In this document: piece after piece, positions 1 to 5,726 of the stretch
Position numbering within the stretch: position 1 is the first letter of the stretch
How the letters are laid out: each line of letters begins with the position of its first letter
Source of the DNA: GWF2-33-9 sp964405755
GTDB taxonomy: Bacteria; Bacteroidota; Ignavibacteria; Kapaibacteriales; UBA2268
Direction of reading: 5' to 3'
Length of the DNA stretch: 7,839 nt
Assembly: GCA_964405755.1 (NCBI GenBank)
Contig: CAYOPF010000115.1
Location: forward strand, 1-7,839
Translations under genes and position numbers: made by a program
Notes under the pieces: generated by a model
Seen by the model: the letters and a program-made list of their open reading frames with translations, nothing else
What the model was told of the DNA's origin: nothing
Databases searched by the model: none

Positions 1-77
1 GAATGGCTTGGAAATGCATCCAAAAGTGGATCCACCGAAAGGAATCTGCCTATTTATGGGTCGTACACCCTTGCACC
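1..77 (-). pseudogene. Rhs core-end relict with in-frame stop (runs off left edge)
   Basis: Read on the minus strand from base 77, the translation is GARVYDP, then a stop codon (TAA at 56-54), then IGRFLSVDPLLDAFPSH. This is the hallmark end of the Rhs repeat-associated core (RxYDPxIGRFxSxDPL...FPSxSPY). The residue normally found after YDP has become a stop. A further stop lies a few codons upstream, so no usable start for a long product is seen before the break. The reading frame is otherwise open to the window edge, so a toxin cassette probably follows beyond base 1. The last 26 bases match 2135-2160, inside the other Rhs module, with one mismatch. It lies 22 bp after the brnA stop codon. 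I infer a displaced core fragment left by cassette recombination; whether anything beyond it is translated cannot be seen here. Confidence 0.75.
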
Positions 78-99
78 AATCATAAATTATAATTATTAA

Positions 100-300
100 T
101 TAAAGCAAAGTTTTATATATTTGAATGTTTGCTTTTATAAATTTATTAATTAAATTGCTCATATTTTCATTCTTTTTCTCGGCCAACTCGGTAAAAAATT
201 GTTGTATATCATCCTCTAAATATATAGGAAGTCTAAATTGAACATTTTCTACATAAAATTTACCTCGTTTGCCTTCAGAAAAATCATATTCGTTTTTCAT
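100..300 (-). CDS. brnA: BrnA-like antitoxin of a BrnT toxin-antitoxin pair
   Basis: This 66-residue protein lies directly after brnT and overlaps it by four bases (ATGA at 300-297), the usual toxin-first layout of BrnTA systems. The N-terminus, MKNEYDFSEGKRGKFY, is typical of small antitoxins partnered with BrnT (DUF497) toxins. It is followed by a short strand (VQFRLPIYL) and two helices (DDIQQFFTELAEKK and MSNLINKFIKANIQ), consistent with a ribbon-helix-helix DNA-binding fold. In the family, the antitoxin binds and blocks the RNase toxin and, as a dimer, represses its own operon. It is slightly shorter than classical BrnA, and the family assignment rests mainly on context plus the N-terminal motif. 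It has no separate Shine-Dalgarno site, and translational coupling to brnT is likely. Confidence 0.8.
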   Translation of the reverse strand: MKNEYDFSEGKRGKFYVENVQFRLPIYLEDDIQQFFTELAEKKNENMSNLINKFIKANIQIYKTLL

Positions 301-599
301 AAATCACCATTATATTTTTTAATCTCATTTTTTGTTGCTTTTCGTGCAGAAATTATTCTAATCAATACGTTTTGATAATCGATAATATTGTATGTGTGTA
401 TTACAACTAATAGCTTGCCTGAAGTATTTAAACCTAAGGTTACCCACCTTTCTTCTGTATCGCTATGACCTCCATCGTATATTGTCAAAGCATTTGGATC
501 TTTTAGAATTGTAGCAGCTTCTTCGAACCTAACTTTGTGTTTTTGATAATTGGATAATGCTTTAATTGGATCCCATTCAAATGTATATATCATTTTCAT
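297..599 (-). CDS. brnT: BrnT family ribonuclease toxin (DUF497)
   Basis: This 100-residue protein carries the complete BrnT signature in order: FEWDPIKALSNYQKHKVRFEEA near residues 7-28, DPNALTIYDGGHSDTEERW near 34-52, the central strand LGLNTSGKLLVVIHTY, and the terminal IRIISARKATKNEIKKY. BrnT is a RelE-like-fold ribonuclease that cleaves RNA and arrests growth until neutralised by BrnA. All hallmark blocks are present and the length is normal, so the toxin looks intact. The first ATG at 599 has no clear Shine-Dalgarno site; a second ATG two codons later (593) gives MIYTFEWDP, which fits the family start equally well. The pair sits between two Rhs core relicts, so it may have been carried in with, or inserted into, the toxin-cassette region. 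Autoregulation by the partner protein is expected from the family. Confidence 0.92.
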   Translation of the reverse strand: MKMIYTFEWDPIKALSNYQKHKVRFEEAATILKDPNALTIYDGGHSDTEERWVTLGLNTSGKLLVVIHTYNIIDYQNVLIRIISARKATKNEIKKYNGDL

Positions 600-619
600 T
601 CACTGATAAGTACAATACA

Positions 620-627
620 CAAAATTA
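620..627 (-). promoter_or_regulatory. Candidate -7 element upstream of brnT
   Basis: On the minus strand 627-620 reads TAATTTTG, an exact match to the Bacteroidota-type TAnnTTTG motif, about 20 bases before the brnT start. No good TTTG is found at the expected upstream distance. An alternative sigma-70-like TATAAT lies slightly upstream on the same strand (within 643-652). In AT-rich DNA such matches arise easily by chance, so this is only a candidate for the brnTA promoter. Confidence 0.22.
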
Positions 628-652
628 CAAAATATTTTGAATAATTATACTG

Positions 653-688
653 ATCCCCTTTATCCTTTTCGGGAGCGAAATATTCATT
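653..688 (-). pseudogene. Short Rhs core-end relict between lipoprotein and brnT
   Basis: Just after the stop of the lipoprotein gene, the minus strand encodes NEYFAPEKDKGD in one frame (688-653). The intact module upstream has LAPEKEKGGG at the end of its Rhs core, and the DNA of the APEK(E/D)KG stretch is recognisably similar (GCTCCxGAxAAGGAxAAAGG). The frame then continues through about 18 unrelated residues to a TGA that overlaps the brnT start. No plausible start codon serves it. I read it as the trace of another displaced Rhs core whose own toxin has been lost or replaced by brnTA. The match is short, so a chance resemblance cannot be excluded. Confidence 0.45.
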
Positions 689-689
689 C

Positions 690-1154
690 CTACTTCTTAT
701 CACAAGGTTCGCCATAATGTATCATCTCGATTGGGTTGTTGCAAAACCAATAACCGCAGATTTTCCATCTATCGGCTTCATCATCATAAGTAAAACCGAA
801 CCATAAAATCTGATTATTATATTTGCTCTTTATTTTAATTTCATGCTCGTATGAGTAATATTCTGTAAAAGGAGTATAAATTTTTTTTATCGTATCTATA
901 TATTCAACATCATATCCTAGATTGAATTTATTCAATTCTATATAGTCTTGCAATTCATTTTTTTTATATTTTAATTTATAAATCAGGGCTTTATGCGAAA
1001 TGTTTGTGTCATTTAAAAAAATGTTGATTTTCTTATGATTATTTAATAATTCTTGGACAAATTTAATATTTCCTTTTGGTTCAGGTACTTCTCTATTATT
1101 AGTTGTAGCACAGCCTAAAAATATAAAAATTAAGAATACTGAAATGGTTTTCAC
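690..1154 (-). CDS. Small lipoprotein, candidate immunity protein of the Rhs toxin
   Basis: This 154-residue protein begins with a short lipoprotein signal: MKT, a hydrophobic stretch ISVFLIFIF, and a lipobox LGC with the acylated Cys at residue 15. It should therefore be anchored in a membrane and face the periplasm. The start is GTG, supported by AAGGAA (1163-1168 on the complementary strand) eight bases upstream. The mature part is rich in Lys, Asn and Tyr. It ends in a strand-rich segment (HEIKIKSKYNNQILWFGFTY, then RWKICGYWF) that recalls NTF2-like small lipoproteins, but that fold call is tentative. It lies 37 bp downstream of the putative metallopeptidase toxin, the position where Rhs immunity genes normally sit, and an envelope location would suit neutralising a toxin acting in the periplasm. 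The immunity role is inferred from position; I do not recognise a named family. Confidence 0.6.
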   Translation of the reverse strand: MKTISVFLIFIFLGCATTNNREVPEPKGNIKFVQELLNNHKKINIFLNDTNISHKALIYKLKYKKNELQDYIELNKFNLGYDVEYIDTIKKIYTPFTEYYSYEHEIKIKSKYNNQILWFGFTYDDEADRWKICGYWFCNNPIEMIHYGEPCDKK

Positions 1155-1162
1155 TGTTTTAA

Positions 1163-1168
1163 TTCCTT
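1163..1168 (-). promoter_or_regulatory. Shine-Dalgarno site deciding the GTG start of the lipoprotein
   Basis: The minus strand reads AAGGAA here, eight bases before a GTG codon at 1154-1152. From that GTG the protein has a compact lipoprotein signal with Cys at residue 15, whereas no ATG nearby would preserve the signal. This is one of the few clear Shine-Dalgarno sites in the accessory region. Confidence 0.6.
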
Positions 1169-1191
1169 ATAATTTCGTAATTTGGTAGTAT

Positions 1192-2220
1192 TCAAAACCT
1201 TATTATCCTGTATCGCATAATGTAGAAATCAAATATACAATTTACAAATCTTCGTGCTGAAACCTCTTTGTCAAAAGGTATGAACTCAAACATCGAATCA
1301 TATTTGTGTTTAAATTCATGGTAAAATACCATAGAAAAAGTATAGCGAAAGGAAGTATTATATTCATATATAGAATATTTCTTAATTTCACTTAAATCAC
1401 CTAAAAATTCCTTTGCAATATATATTGAACCCTTATTTATTCCTTGTACATTACATGTTTCATTTCCTACATCATAGAACAACCAGCTGTTAGACGAAAC
1501 CCCCAAGATGAATTCGTAATTTGTTCCACAACTTTTGTTCCACAGATTTGCTAAATCATACCCACTTAATGTCAGATCAAAATGTAAAGTCTGTTTTGTT
1601 TTGTACATTTCCCTGACAAAGTCCTTCATAATTGAAAATCCATATTCTCCTGCATCAGCAATTCTATCAAGGGATTCAATTACTTTCCTTCCTGCTTCTC
1701 TTACACTATTATTTAATTCTTCTTCAGATTCTACTTTTTCTACAGTCCAATAAACAGTCATAGAATATCCTCCAATCGAGTATTTAGTAGTTCCCTTATT
1801 ACCATCAATCTTGATTACTCCATTTCCTAATCTTCCTTGGCGGGCTTTTCGTGCCATATCAGCACTTTCATCCACTCCAGTGTCTGCATTGTTTGCCATA
1901 GCAATTAGTGAATTAAGCTGATCATTCCAAAACATATCTCTATTCAACTTCTCCAATATTTTTTCTATCATCCAGCTATTTTGATATTCAACATTATATT
2001 GTTGCCAGCTCTCCTTAAGCAACTCGAACCAATTCATATGCTGTATCTTATTCCCCCCACCTTTCTCCTTCTCTGGAGCGAGCCCCGTCGGGTACGAGTA
2101 GGAAATGGGATTATTGAACGAATACAAATATGGCGAATGGCTTGGAAATACATCCAAAAGTGTACAGAAGCAACGAAAGCGACCAATTGAGGGTTCGAAA
2201 TATTTTGTTTTAAAGTTCAT
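1192..2220 (-). CDS. Orphan Rhs C-terminal module with putative zinc-metallopeptidase toxin
   Basis: This 342-residue product has two parts. Residues 7-50 are a degenerate end of the Rhs core: KYFEPSIGRF, then FPSHSPYLYSFNNPIS at 25-40, then YPTGLAPE at 43-50, where intact cores have DPxG. The segment at 15-20 (RCFCTL, versus the usual LSVDPL) looks scrambled by small indels that keep the frame. Residues from about 55 form a variable domain with no signal peptide. Near its end is HEFKH (301-305), followed by D308 and by E319 in KEVSARRF, a plausible zincin HExxH...E arrangement with the hydrophobic lead-in MVFY. I therefore infer a zinc-dependent metallopeptidase toxin. A full Rhs protein has well over 1000 residues and supplies the delivery shell; here only the tip remains, so this is an orphan cassette. 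Its ATG lies three bases after the stop of the preceding gene, suggesting translational coupling. The small lipoprotein downstream is the likely immunity partner. The Rhs assignment is firm; the peptidase call is moderate. Confidence 0.8.
   Translation of the reverse strand: MNFKTKYFEPSIGRFRCFCTLLDVFPSHSPYLYSFNNPISYSYPTGLAPEKEKGGGNKIQHMNWFELLKESWQQYNVEYQNSWMIEKILEKLNRDMFWNDQLNSLIAMANNADTGVDESADMARKARQGRLGNGVIKIDGNKGTTKYSIGGYSMTVYWTVEKVESEEELNNSVREAGRKVIESLDRIADAGEYGFSIMKDFVREMYKTKQTLHFDLTLSGYDLANLWNKSCGTNYEFILGVSSNSWLFYDVGNETCNVQGINKGSIYIAKEFLGDLSEIKKYSIYEYNTSFRYTFSMVFYHEFKHKYDSMFEFIPFDKEVSARRFVNCIFDFYIMRYRIIRF
2135..2160 (-). repeat. Rhs-core direct repeat shared with bases 1-26
   Basis: These 26 bases are identical to bases 1-26 except for one position (A here at 2150, G at 16). 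Both copies lie in the same strand and reading frame of the Rhs core end and encode LLD(V/A)FPSH. The copies are about 2.1 kb apart and bracket the toxin, lipoprotein and BrnTA genes. Such repeated core DNA is the substrate expected for cassette exchange by homologous recombination, although 26 bp alone is short; the second copy is cut by the window edge and may be longer. Confidence 0.85.
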
Positions 2221-2223
2221 AGC

Positions 2224-3114
2224 TTATTCTCTGTCATCAAAGTTTAAAGCTTTTTTGCCTTTAATAGGCTTTACATTAAATGGTACATCAAAGTCTTTAA
2301 TTTTCTGATAAAATTCAACGAAATCAAATTTTTCTCTTTTGAGCAAATTTCTTGAATTGACAATAATCAAACCAGAAATAACAAATGGATTCCCGGTATT
2401 TATTCTTTCTTCAAAATATTTAGTCAATCTTGGTCTTAAAAATAGCAAGAATTCTTTTCTAATAATTTTTCCTGATAATTCTAATTCACTCCAGAAACAA
2501 TCCTCATCGCTATGGTATTGCGAAATTCGTTTTATATCTTCTTGACTTAATTGACTGATACAAATTCTAGCAGCTTCTTCAATATCCTTTGGAATATACC
2601 TTCTATATAATGTATCGAGAATTGATAATGAATCATATTGTTTATCTATTATTTCGAAATTGACTTTGTATATTTTGTGCCATGTTGAGTAGTTAAATTT
2701 TTCACCCTGAATAATTGTATAAACAGCTCTTAGATTAACTTTTTCAATTAGCAAAGGTAAATCTGCACTTCTTCCTGCTAGACCAATAATATTATAATAT
2801 TCAAGGTATTTTTCTTCAAGATTATCTAATGAATAAAAGTAATTATAAAAATTATGAAAATTATTGAGGCATTCTCTATCAAACTTTGTGGTATCTATCT
2901 GCAATTTTACAAATTCGTCAAATGGTTTGACTCTTAATTCCTCTTTAATAGAAGGGCATAGCATTTTTGATAAAGAATCAACAAAAGATATAATATCCGT
3001 GTTTTGGTTATCTGTTTCTGCAGATAATTTTGGAATTTTTATAGTGTAAAAAAAGAAAAATAGCAAAATTGATAATCCTAATAACCTCACGACAAACCTT
3101 GAGTTTAAATACAA
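2224..3114 (-). CDS. Membrane-anchored DUF6794-like protein of the Rhs locus
   Basis: This 296-residue protein has a positively charged N-terminus and a strong hydrophobic segment (about residues 8-24, LLGLSILLFFFF). That segment is either a signal anchor or a signal peptide cleaved near LSA at 30-32; the rest should face the periplasm. The middle is helical and of unrecognised family. Residues about 173-260 (YIPKDIEEAARICISQL..., SGKIIRKEFLLFLRPRLTKY, ISGLIIVNSRNLL) follow the pattern of DUF6794-type domains, which I know from proteins around polymorphic-toxin loci. This is a pattern-level resemblance and not a proven match. The longest frame starts with TTG at 3114, only eight bases past the icd terminator and without a Shine-Dalgarno site, so the true start is uncertain; a GTG at 3090, within the hydrophobic lead, is an alternative. 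Its stop is three bases before the orphan Rhs module. It may be an immunity or accessory protein left from a lost toxin. Confidence 0.6.
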   Translation of the reverse strand: MYLNSRFVVRLLGLSILLFFFFYTIKIPKLSAETDNQNTDIISFVDSLSKMLCPSIKEELRVKPFDEFVKLQIDTTKFDRECLNNFHNFYNYFYSLDNLEEKYLEYYNIIGLAGRSADLPLLIEKVNLRAVYTIIQGEKFNYSTWHKIYKVNFEIIDKQYDSLSILDTLYRRYIPKDIEEAARICISQLSQEDIKRISQYHSDEDCFWSELELSGKIIRKEFLLFLRPRLTKYFEERINTGNPFVISGLIIVNSRNLLKREKFDFVEFYQKIKDFDVPFNVKPIKGKKALNFDDRE

Positions 3115-3121
3115 ATTTACA

Positions 3122-3153
3122 TAAAAAAAAGGTAGATTGCACTAATCTACCTT
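3122..3153 (-). terminator. Intrinsic terminator after isocitrate dehydrogenase
   Basis: On the minus strand, AAGGTAGATT (3153-3144) pairs perfectly with AATCTACCTT (3138-3129) around a five-base loop AGTGC, and the transcript then runs into eight U residues (3130-3123). It starts 20 bases after the icd stop codon. This is a textbook rho-independent terminator. It should insulate the Rhs-cassette region from icd transcription, so the downstream genes probably need their own promoter. Confidence 0.92.
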
Positions 3154-3173
3154 AAATAAATTTATTTATACTA

Positions 3174-5402
3174 CTATATTGAATCAATTATTGCATTGAA
3201 TGTTGGACTTGGACGCATTGCTTTGGTGGTCATTTCTTCGTTTGAATGATAGTAGCCTCCAATATCGACGGGACTGCCCTGAGCAGCAAGCAATTCTTCA
3301 TTTATTTTTAATTCATTTTCAGTTAATTGTTTGGCAATTGGAGCAAATTTTGCTTTCAAATCCAGATCATTATCCTGAGCCGCTAATGTCTGAGCCCAAT
3401 ACATTGCTAAATAGAATGAGCTTCCTCGGTTATCAATTTCTTTTACTTTTCTGGAAGGCAATTTTCCGTTCTCCAAGTACATTTCTACTGCTTTATCTAA
3501 GGTTTCGATGTAAACTGCAACTTTCGGGTCTTGAGTTTTTTCATAAATCAGCTCTAACGATGGTATCAAAGCACAATATTCACCTAATGAATCCCAACGG
3601 AGATGCCCCTCTTTTAAGAATTGTTGTACGTGCTTTGGAGCAGAACCACCCGCACCAGTTTCGAAAAGTCCACCACCTGCCAACAAAGGCACAACCGAAA
3701 GCATTCTGGCGCTGGTGCCTAATTCCAAAATCGGGAATAAATCTGTTAGATAATCACGAAGTACATTACCAGTTACCGATATAACATCCAAACCTTGGCG
3801 AACCCTATCGCACGATAATCGAATTGCATCTTGAGGTTTCAATATTTTTAAATCCATTCCAGGAGTATCGTGCTCTGGTAAGTATTTATTTACTTTTTTA
3901 ATTATTTCGCGATCGTGAGCACGGTTCTTGTCTAACCAAAAATAAGCAGGATTGCCAGTTGCCTGCACTCTTCGCGCTGCCAATTTCACCCAATCGCGAA
4001 TTGCTATATCTTTGGTCTGGCACATACGGAAAATATCACCTTTCTCTACGTTCTGTTCCATAAGCAAATTACCATCAAAATCAACAACTCGGATAACCCC
4101 ATCACCTTCGGCTTCGAACGTTTTATCGTGGGAGCCATATTCTTCTGCCTTTTGTGCCATCAATCCGACGTTGGAGACATTGCCCATCGTAGCAGGGTCG
4201 AACTGGCCATTTCGTTTGCAGTCTTCAATAATTTCCTGATACATAGTTGAATAAGAACGATCGGGAATTGCACAAACTGTATCGCGCAATTGATCGTTTT
4301 TGTCCCACATTTGACCGCCATCGCGTACGACCACAGGCATCGATGCATCGATTATTATATTGTTGGGTACGTGCAAGTTAGTTATGCCATATCTCGAATC
4401 AACCATAGCTAAGTCTGGTTGATTTTCGTGGCATTTATTTATGTCAGCTAAAATTTCATTCTTTTTATCTTCGGGCAATCTATCCAATTTATCCAAAATA
4501 TCTTGCAAACCATTATTTACGTTAGCACCAATTTGCTTTAATGAATCGCTGTGTTTGTCCAACGCTTCTTTGTAGTAAACTTCCACAGCATGTCCGAACA
4601 TAATTGGGTCCGAAATCTTCATCATGGTTGCTTTTAAGTGCAACGATAACAATAGATTATCTTTACGAGCTTCTTCTATTGCTTCTGCATAGAATTTTCG
4701 TAAAGCCGCCACATTCATTACCGAACTATCGATAACTTCGCCCTCGAGCAATGATAATTTTTCCTTAAGTATTTTAACATTTCCATCTTTGCCAACATAT
4801 TCGATTCTTATATTAGTTGGTTTGTCCATAGTAACAGATTTTTCGGTACCATAAAAGTCCTTTTCTGTCATGTGAATAACTTTTGTTTTCATTCCTGCGG
4901 GGTTCCATGGTTTCATCATTCTATGTGGTTTTTTCTGGGCAAATTTCTTTACAGAAGTTGCAGGCCGACGGTCGGAATTGCCTTCGCGCAAAACTGGATT
5001 TACTGCAGAACCAAGTGCCTTCGAAAAACGTTCCTGCAATTTCTTTTCTTCTTCATTTCGTGGCTCTTCGGGATAATCGGGGATATCGTATCCTTGCGAT
5101 TGCAACTCTTTGATAGTTGCTTGCAATTGAGGGATAGAAGCACTAATGTTAGGTAATTTTATCACATTTGCGTCGGACTGCTTAACAATTTCACCCATCT
5201 CTGTCAAGAAATCAGGTATTTTTTGTTCATCTGTCAAGTTGTCGGGGAAGTTGGCAATCACGCGTCCAGCTAATGAAATGTCTTTGGTTTCTACTTCGAT
5301 ATTGGAACCTTTGAAGTATGCTTTAACAATTGGCAATAAGCAATAGCTTGCTAATTCCGGAGCTTCGTCAATTTTGGTCCAGATAATTTTGTAATTATTC
5401 AT
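3174..5402 (-). CDS. icd: Monomeric NADP-dependent isocitrate dehydrogenase
   Basis: This 742-residue cytosolic enzyme oxidatively decarboxylates isocitrate to 2-oxoglutarate with NADP+ in the TCA cycle. It belongs to the monomeric IDH family, unrelated in overall length to the dimeric Icd of Escherichia coli. The family's functional residues, known from the Azotobacter and Corynebacterium enzymes, are all visible: S132, N135, R139 and R145 in GSAVNPVLREGNSDRR; K257; D352 in IIIDASMP; Y422; R549, D550 and D554 in GNVLRDYLTD for substrate, metal and catalysis; and H591 in GGSAPKHVQQF for NADP. Length is normal (about 740) and the frame is intact from MNNYKIIWTK to SPTFNAIIDSI. The ATG at 5402 matches the usual family start, although no strong Shine-Dalgarno is seen. 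It is transcribed divergently from the aldehyde dehydrogenase and ended by a strong terminator, so it is probably monocistronic. Confidence 0.98.
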   Translation of the reverse strand: MNNYKIIWTKIDEAPELASYCLLPIVKAYFKGSNIEVETKDISLAGRVIANFPDNLTDEQKIPDFLTEMGEIVKQSDANVIKLPNISASIPQLQATIKELQSQGYDIPDYPEEPRNEEEKKLQERFSKALGSAVNPVLREGNSDRRPATSVKKFAQKKPHRMMKPWNPAGMKTKVIHMTEKDFYGTEKSVTMDKPTNIRIEYVGKDGNVKILKEKLSLLEGEVIDSSVMNVAALRKFYAEAIEEARKDNLLLSLHLKATMMKISDPIMFGHAVEVYYKEALDKHSDSLKQIGANVNNGLQDILDKLDRLPEDKKNEILADINKCHENQPDLAMVDSRYGITNLHVPNNIIIDASMPVVVRDGGQMWDKNDQLRDTVCAIPDRSYSTMYQEIIEDCKRNGQFDPATMGNVSNVGLMAQKAEEYGSHDKTFEAEGDGVIRVVDFDGNLLMEQNVEKGDIFRMCQTKDIAIRDWVKLAARRVQATGNPAYFWLDKNRAHDREIIKKVNKYLPEHDTPGMDLKILKPQDAIRLSCDRVRQGLDVISVTGNVLRDYLTDLFPILELGTSARMLSVVPLLAGGGLFETGAGGSAPKHVQQFLKEGHLRWDSLGEYCALIPSLELIYEKTQDPKVAVYIETLDKAVEMYLENGKLPSRKVKEIDNRGSSFYLAMYWAQTLAAQDNDLDLKAKFAPIAKQLTENELKINEELLAAQGSPVDIGGYYHSNEEMTTKAMRPSPTFNAIIDSI

Positions 5403-5515
5403 AATTCATCACTCTATTATTAAAAAAATGTTTGTTTTTATTAATTTGAATTTAAGTAACTTCAAATTTAATAAAAATCAATGAACTAAATAATAATTAT
5501 TCTTGATTAATTTTT

Positions 5516-5531
5516 TTACAATTAATTGTAA
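5516..5531. promoter_or_regulatory. Perfect 16-bp palindrome, candidate operator
   Basis: TTACAATTAATTGTAA is a perfect palindrome in the middle of the divergent intergenic region. Its size and symmetry are what a dimeric helix-turn-helix regulator would bind, and its location could let one regulator control both genes. It lies just upstream of the TATTTTTG candidate promoter element at 5553-5560. In such AT-rich DNA shorter palindromes are common, but 16 perfect bases are less so. No regulator gene is adjacent, and the function is inferred only from form and place. Confidence 0.35.
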
Positions 5532-5715
5532 TATCAATCAGATTTTACTGAATATTTTTGCTTTATCCAAAAAATTTACAGAATTGCAAACAACAATGCT
5601 TTATTAGAATTGCTTACATTCAATTTCGAAAAGTCAATTAATTTTTCTTAATAATAACAAAAATTTAATATTTAGAAGTTAATTTTGTTATTTATCAATT
5701 TTCTGAAACCAAAAA

Positions 5716-5720
5716 AAAGG
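5716..5720 (+). promoter_or_regulatory. Shine-Dalgarno site of the aldehyde dehydrogenase
   Basis: AAAGG ends six bases before the ATG at 5727 and follows a run of A residues. It supports that ATG as the start, which also gives the usual family N-terminus (KNYINGQWV). Confidence 0.6.
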
Positions 5721-5726
5721 TAATTT

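Larger units (their letters stand above)
5403..5726. promoter_or_regulatory. Divergent icd / aldehyde dehydrogenase intergenic region
   Basis: These 324 bp contain no gene I can support and are very AT-rich. Both flanking genes start here and point outward, so both promoters must lie inside. Exact TAnnTTTG matches occur at 5470-5463 on the minus strand (TAAATTTG, about 60 bases before icd) and at 5553-5560 on the plus strand (TATTTTTG, about 165 bases before the aldehyde dehydrogenase). Neither has a well-spaced upstream TTTG, so they remain weak candidates. An 8-bp inverted repeat, AATTTGAA / TTCAAATT with a 10-base spacer (5443-5468), covers the icd-side candidate. Confidence 0.4.

Noticed and set aside
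600..689. The in-frame peptide after APEKDKGD as a tiny membrane toxin that overlaps brnT
   Set aside because: It has a hydrophobic end (KYFVILCIVLISE) and an ATGA overlap with brnT, but no start codon or ribosome site serves this frame, so I treat it as a relict only.
1..2220. The minus-strand block as an insertion sequence or transposon
   Set aside because: No transposase, terminal inverted repeats or target-site duplications are visible; the repeated DNA is Rhs core coding sequence.
1535..2308. Plus-strand open frames opposite the Rhs module and across its start
   Set aside because: They overlap well-supported minus-strand coding sequence (the Rhs core motifs and HEFKH) and show no family features or ribosome binding sites.
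3200..3784. A plus-strand open frame of about 194 codons opposite the isocitrate dehydrogenase
   Set aside because: It lies wholly antisense to a gene with every family residue intact, its translation shows no recognisable motif, and it is explained by the codon use of the real gene.
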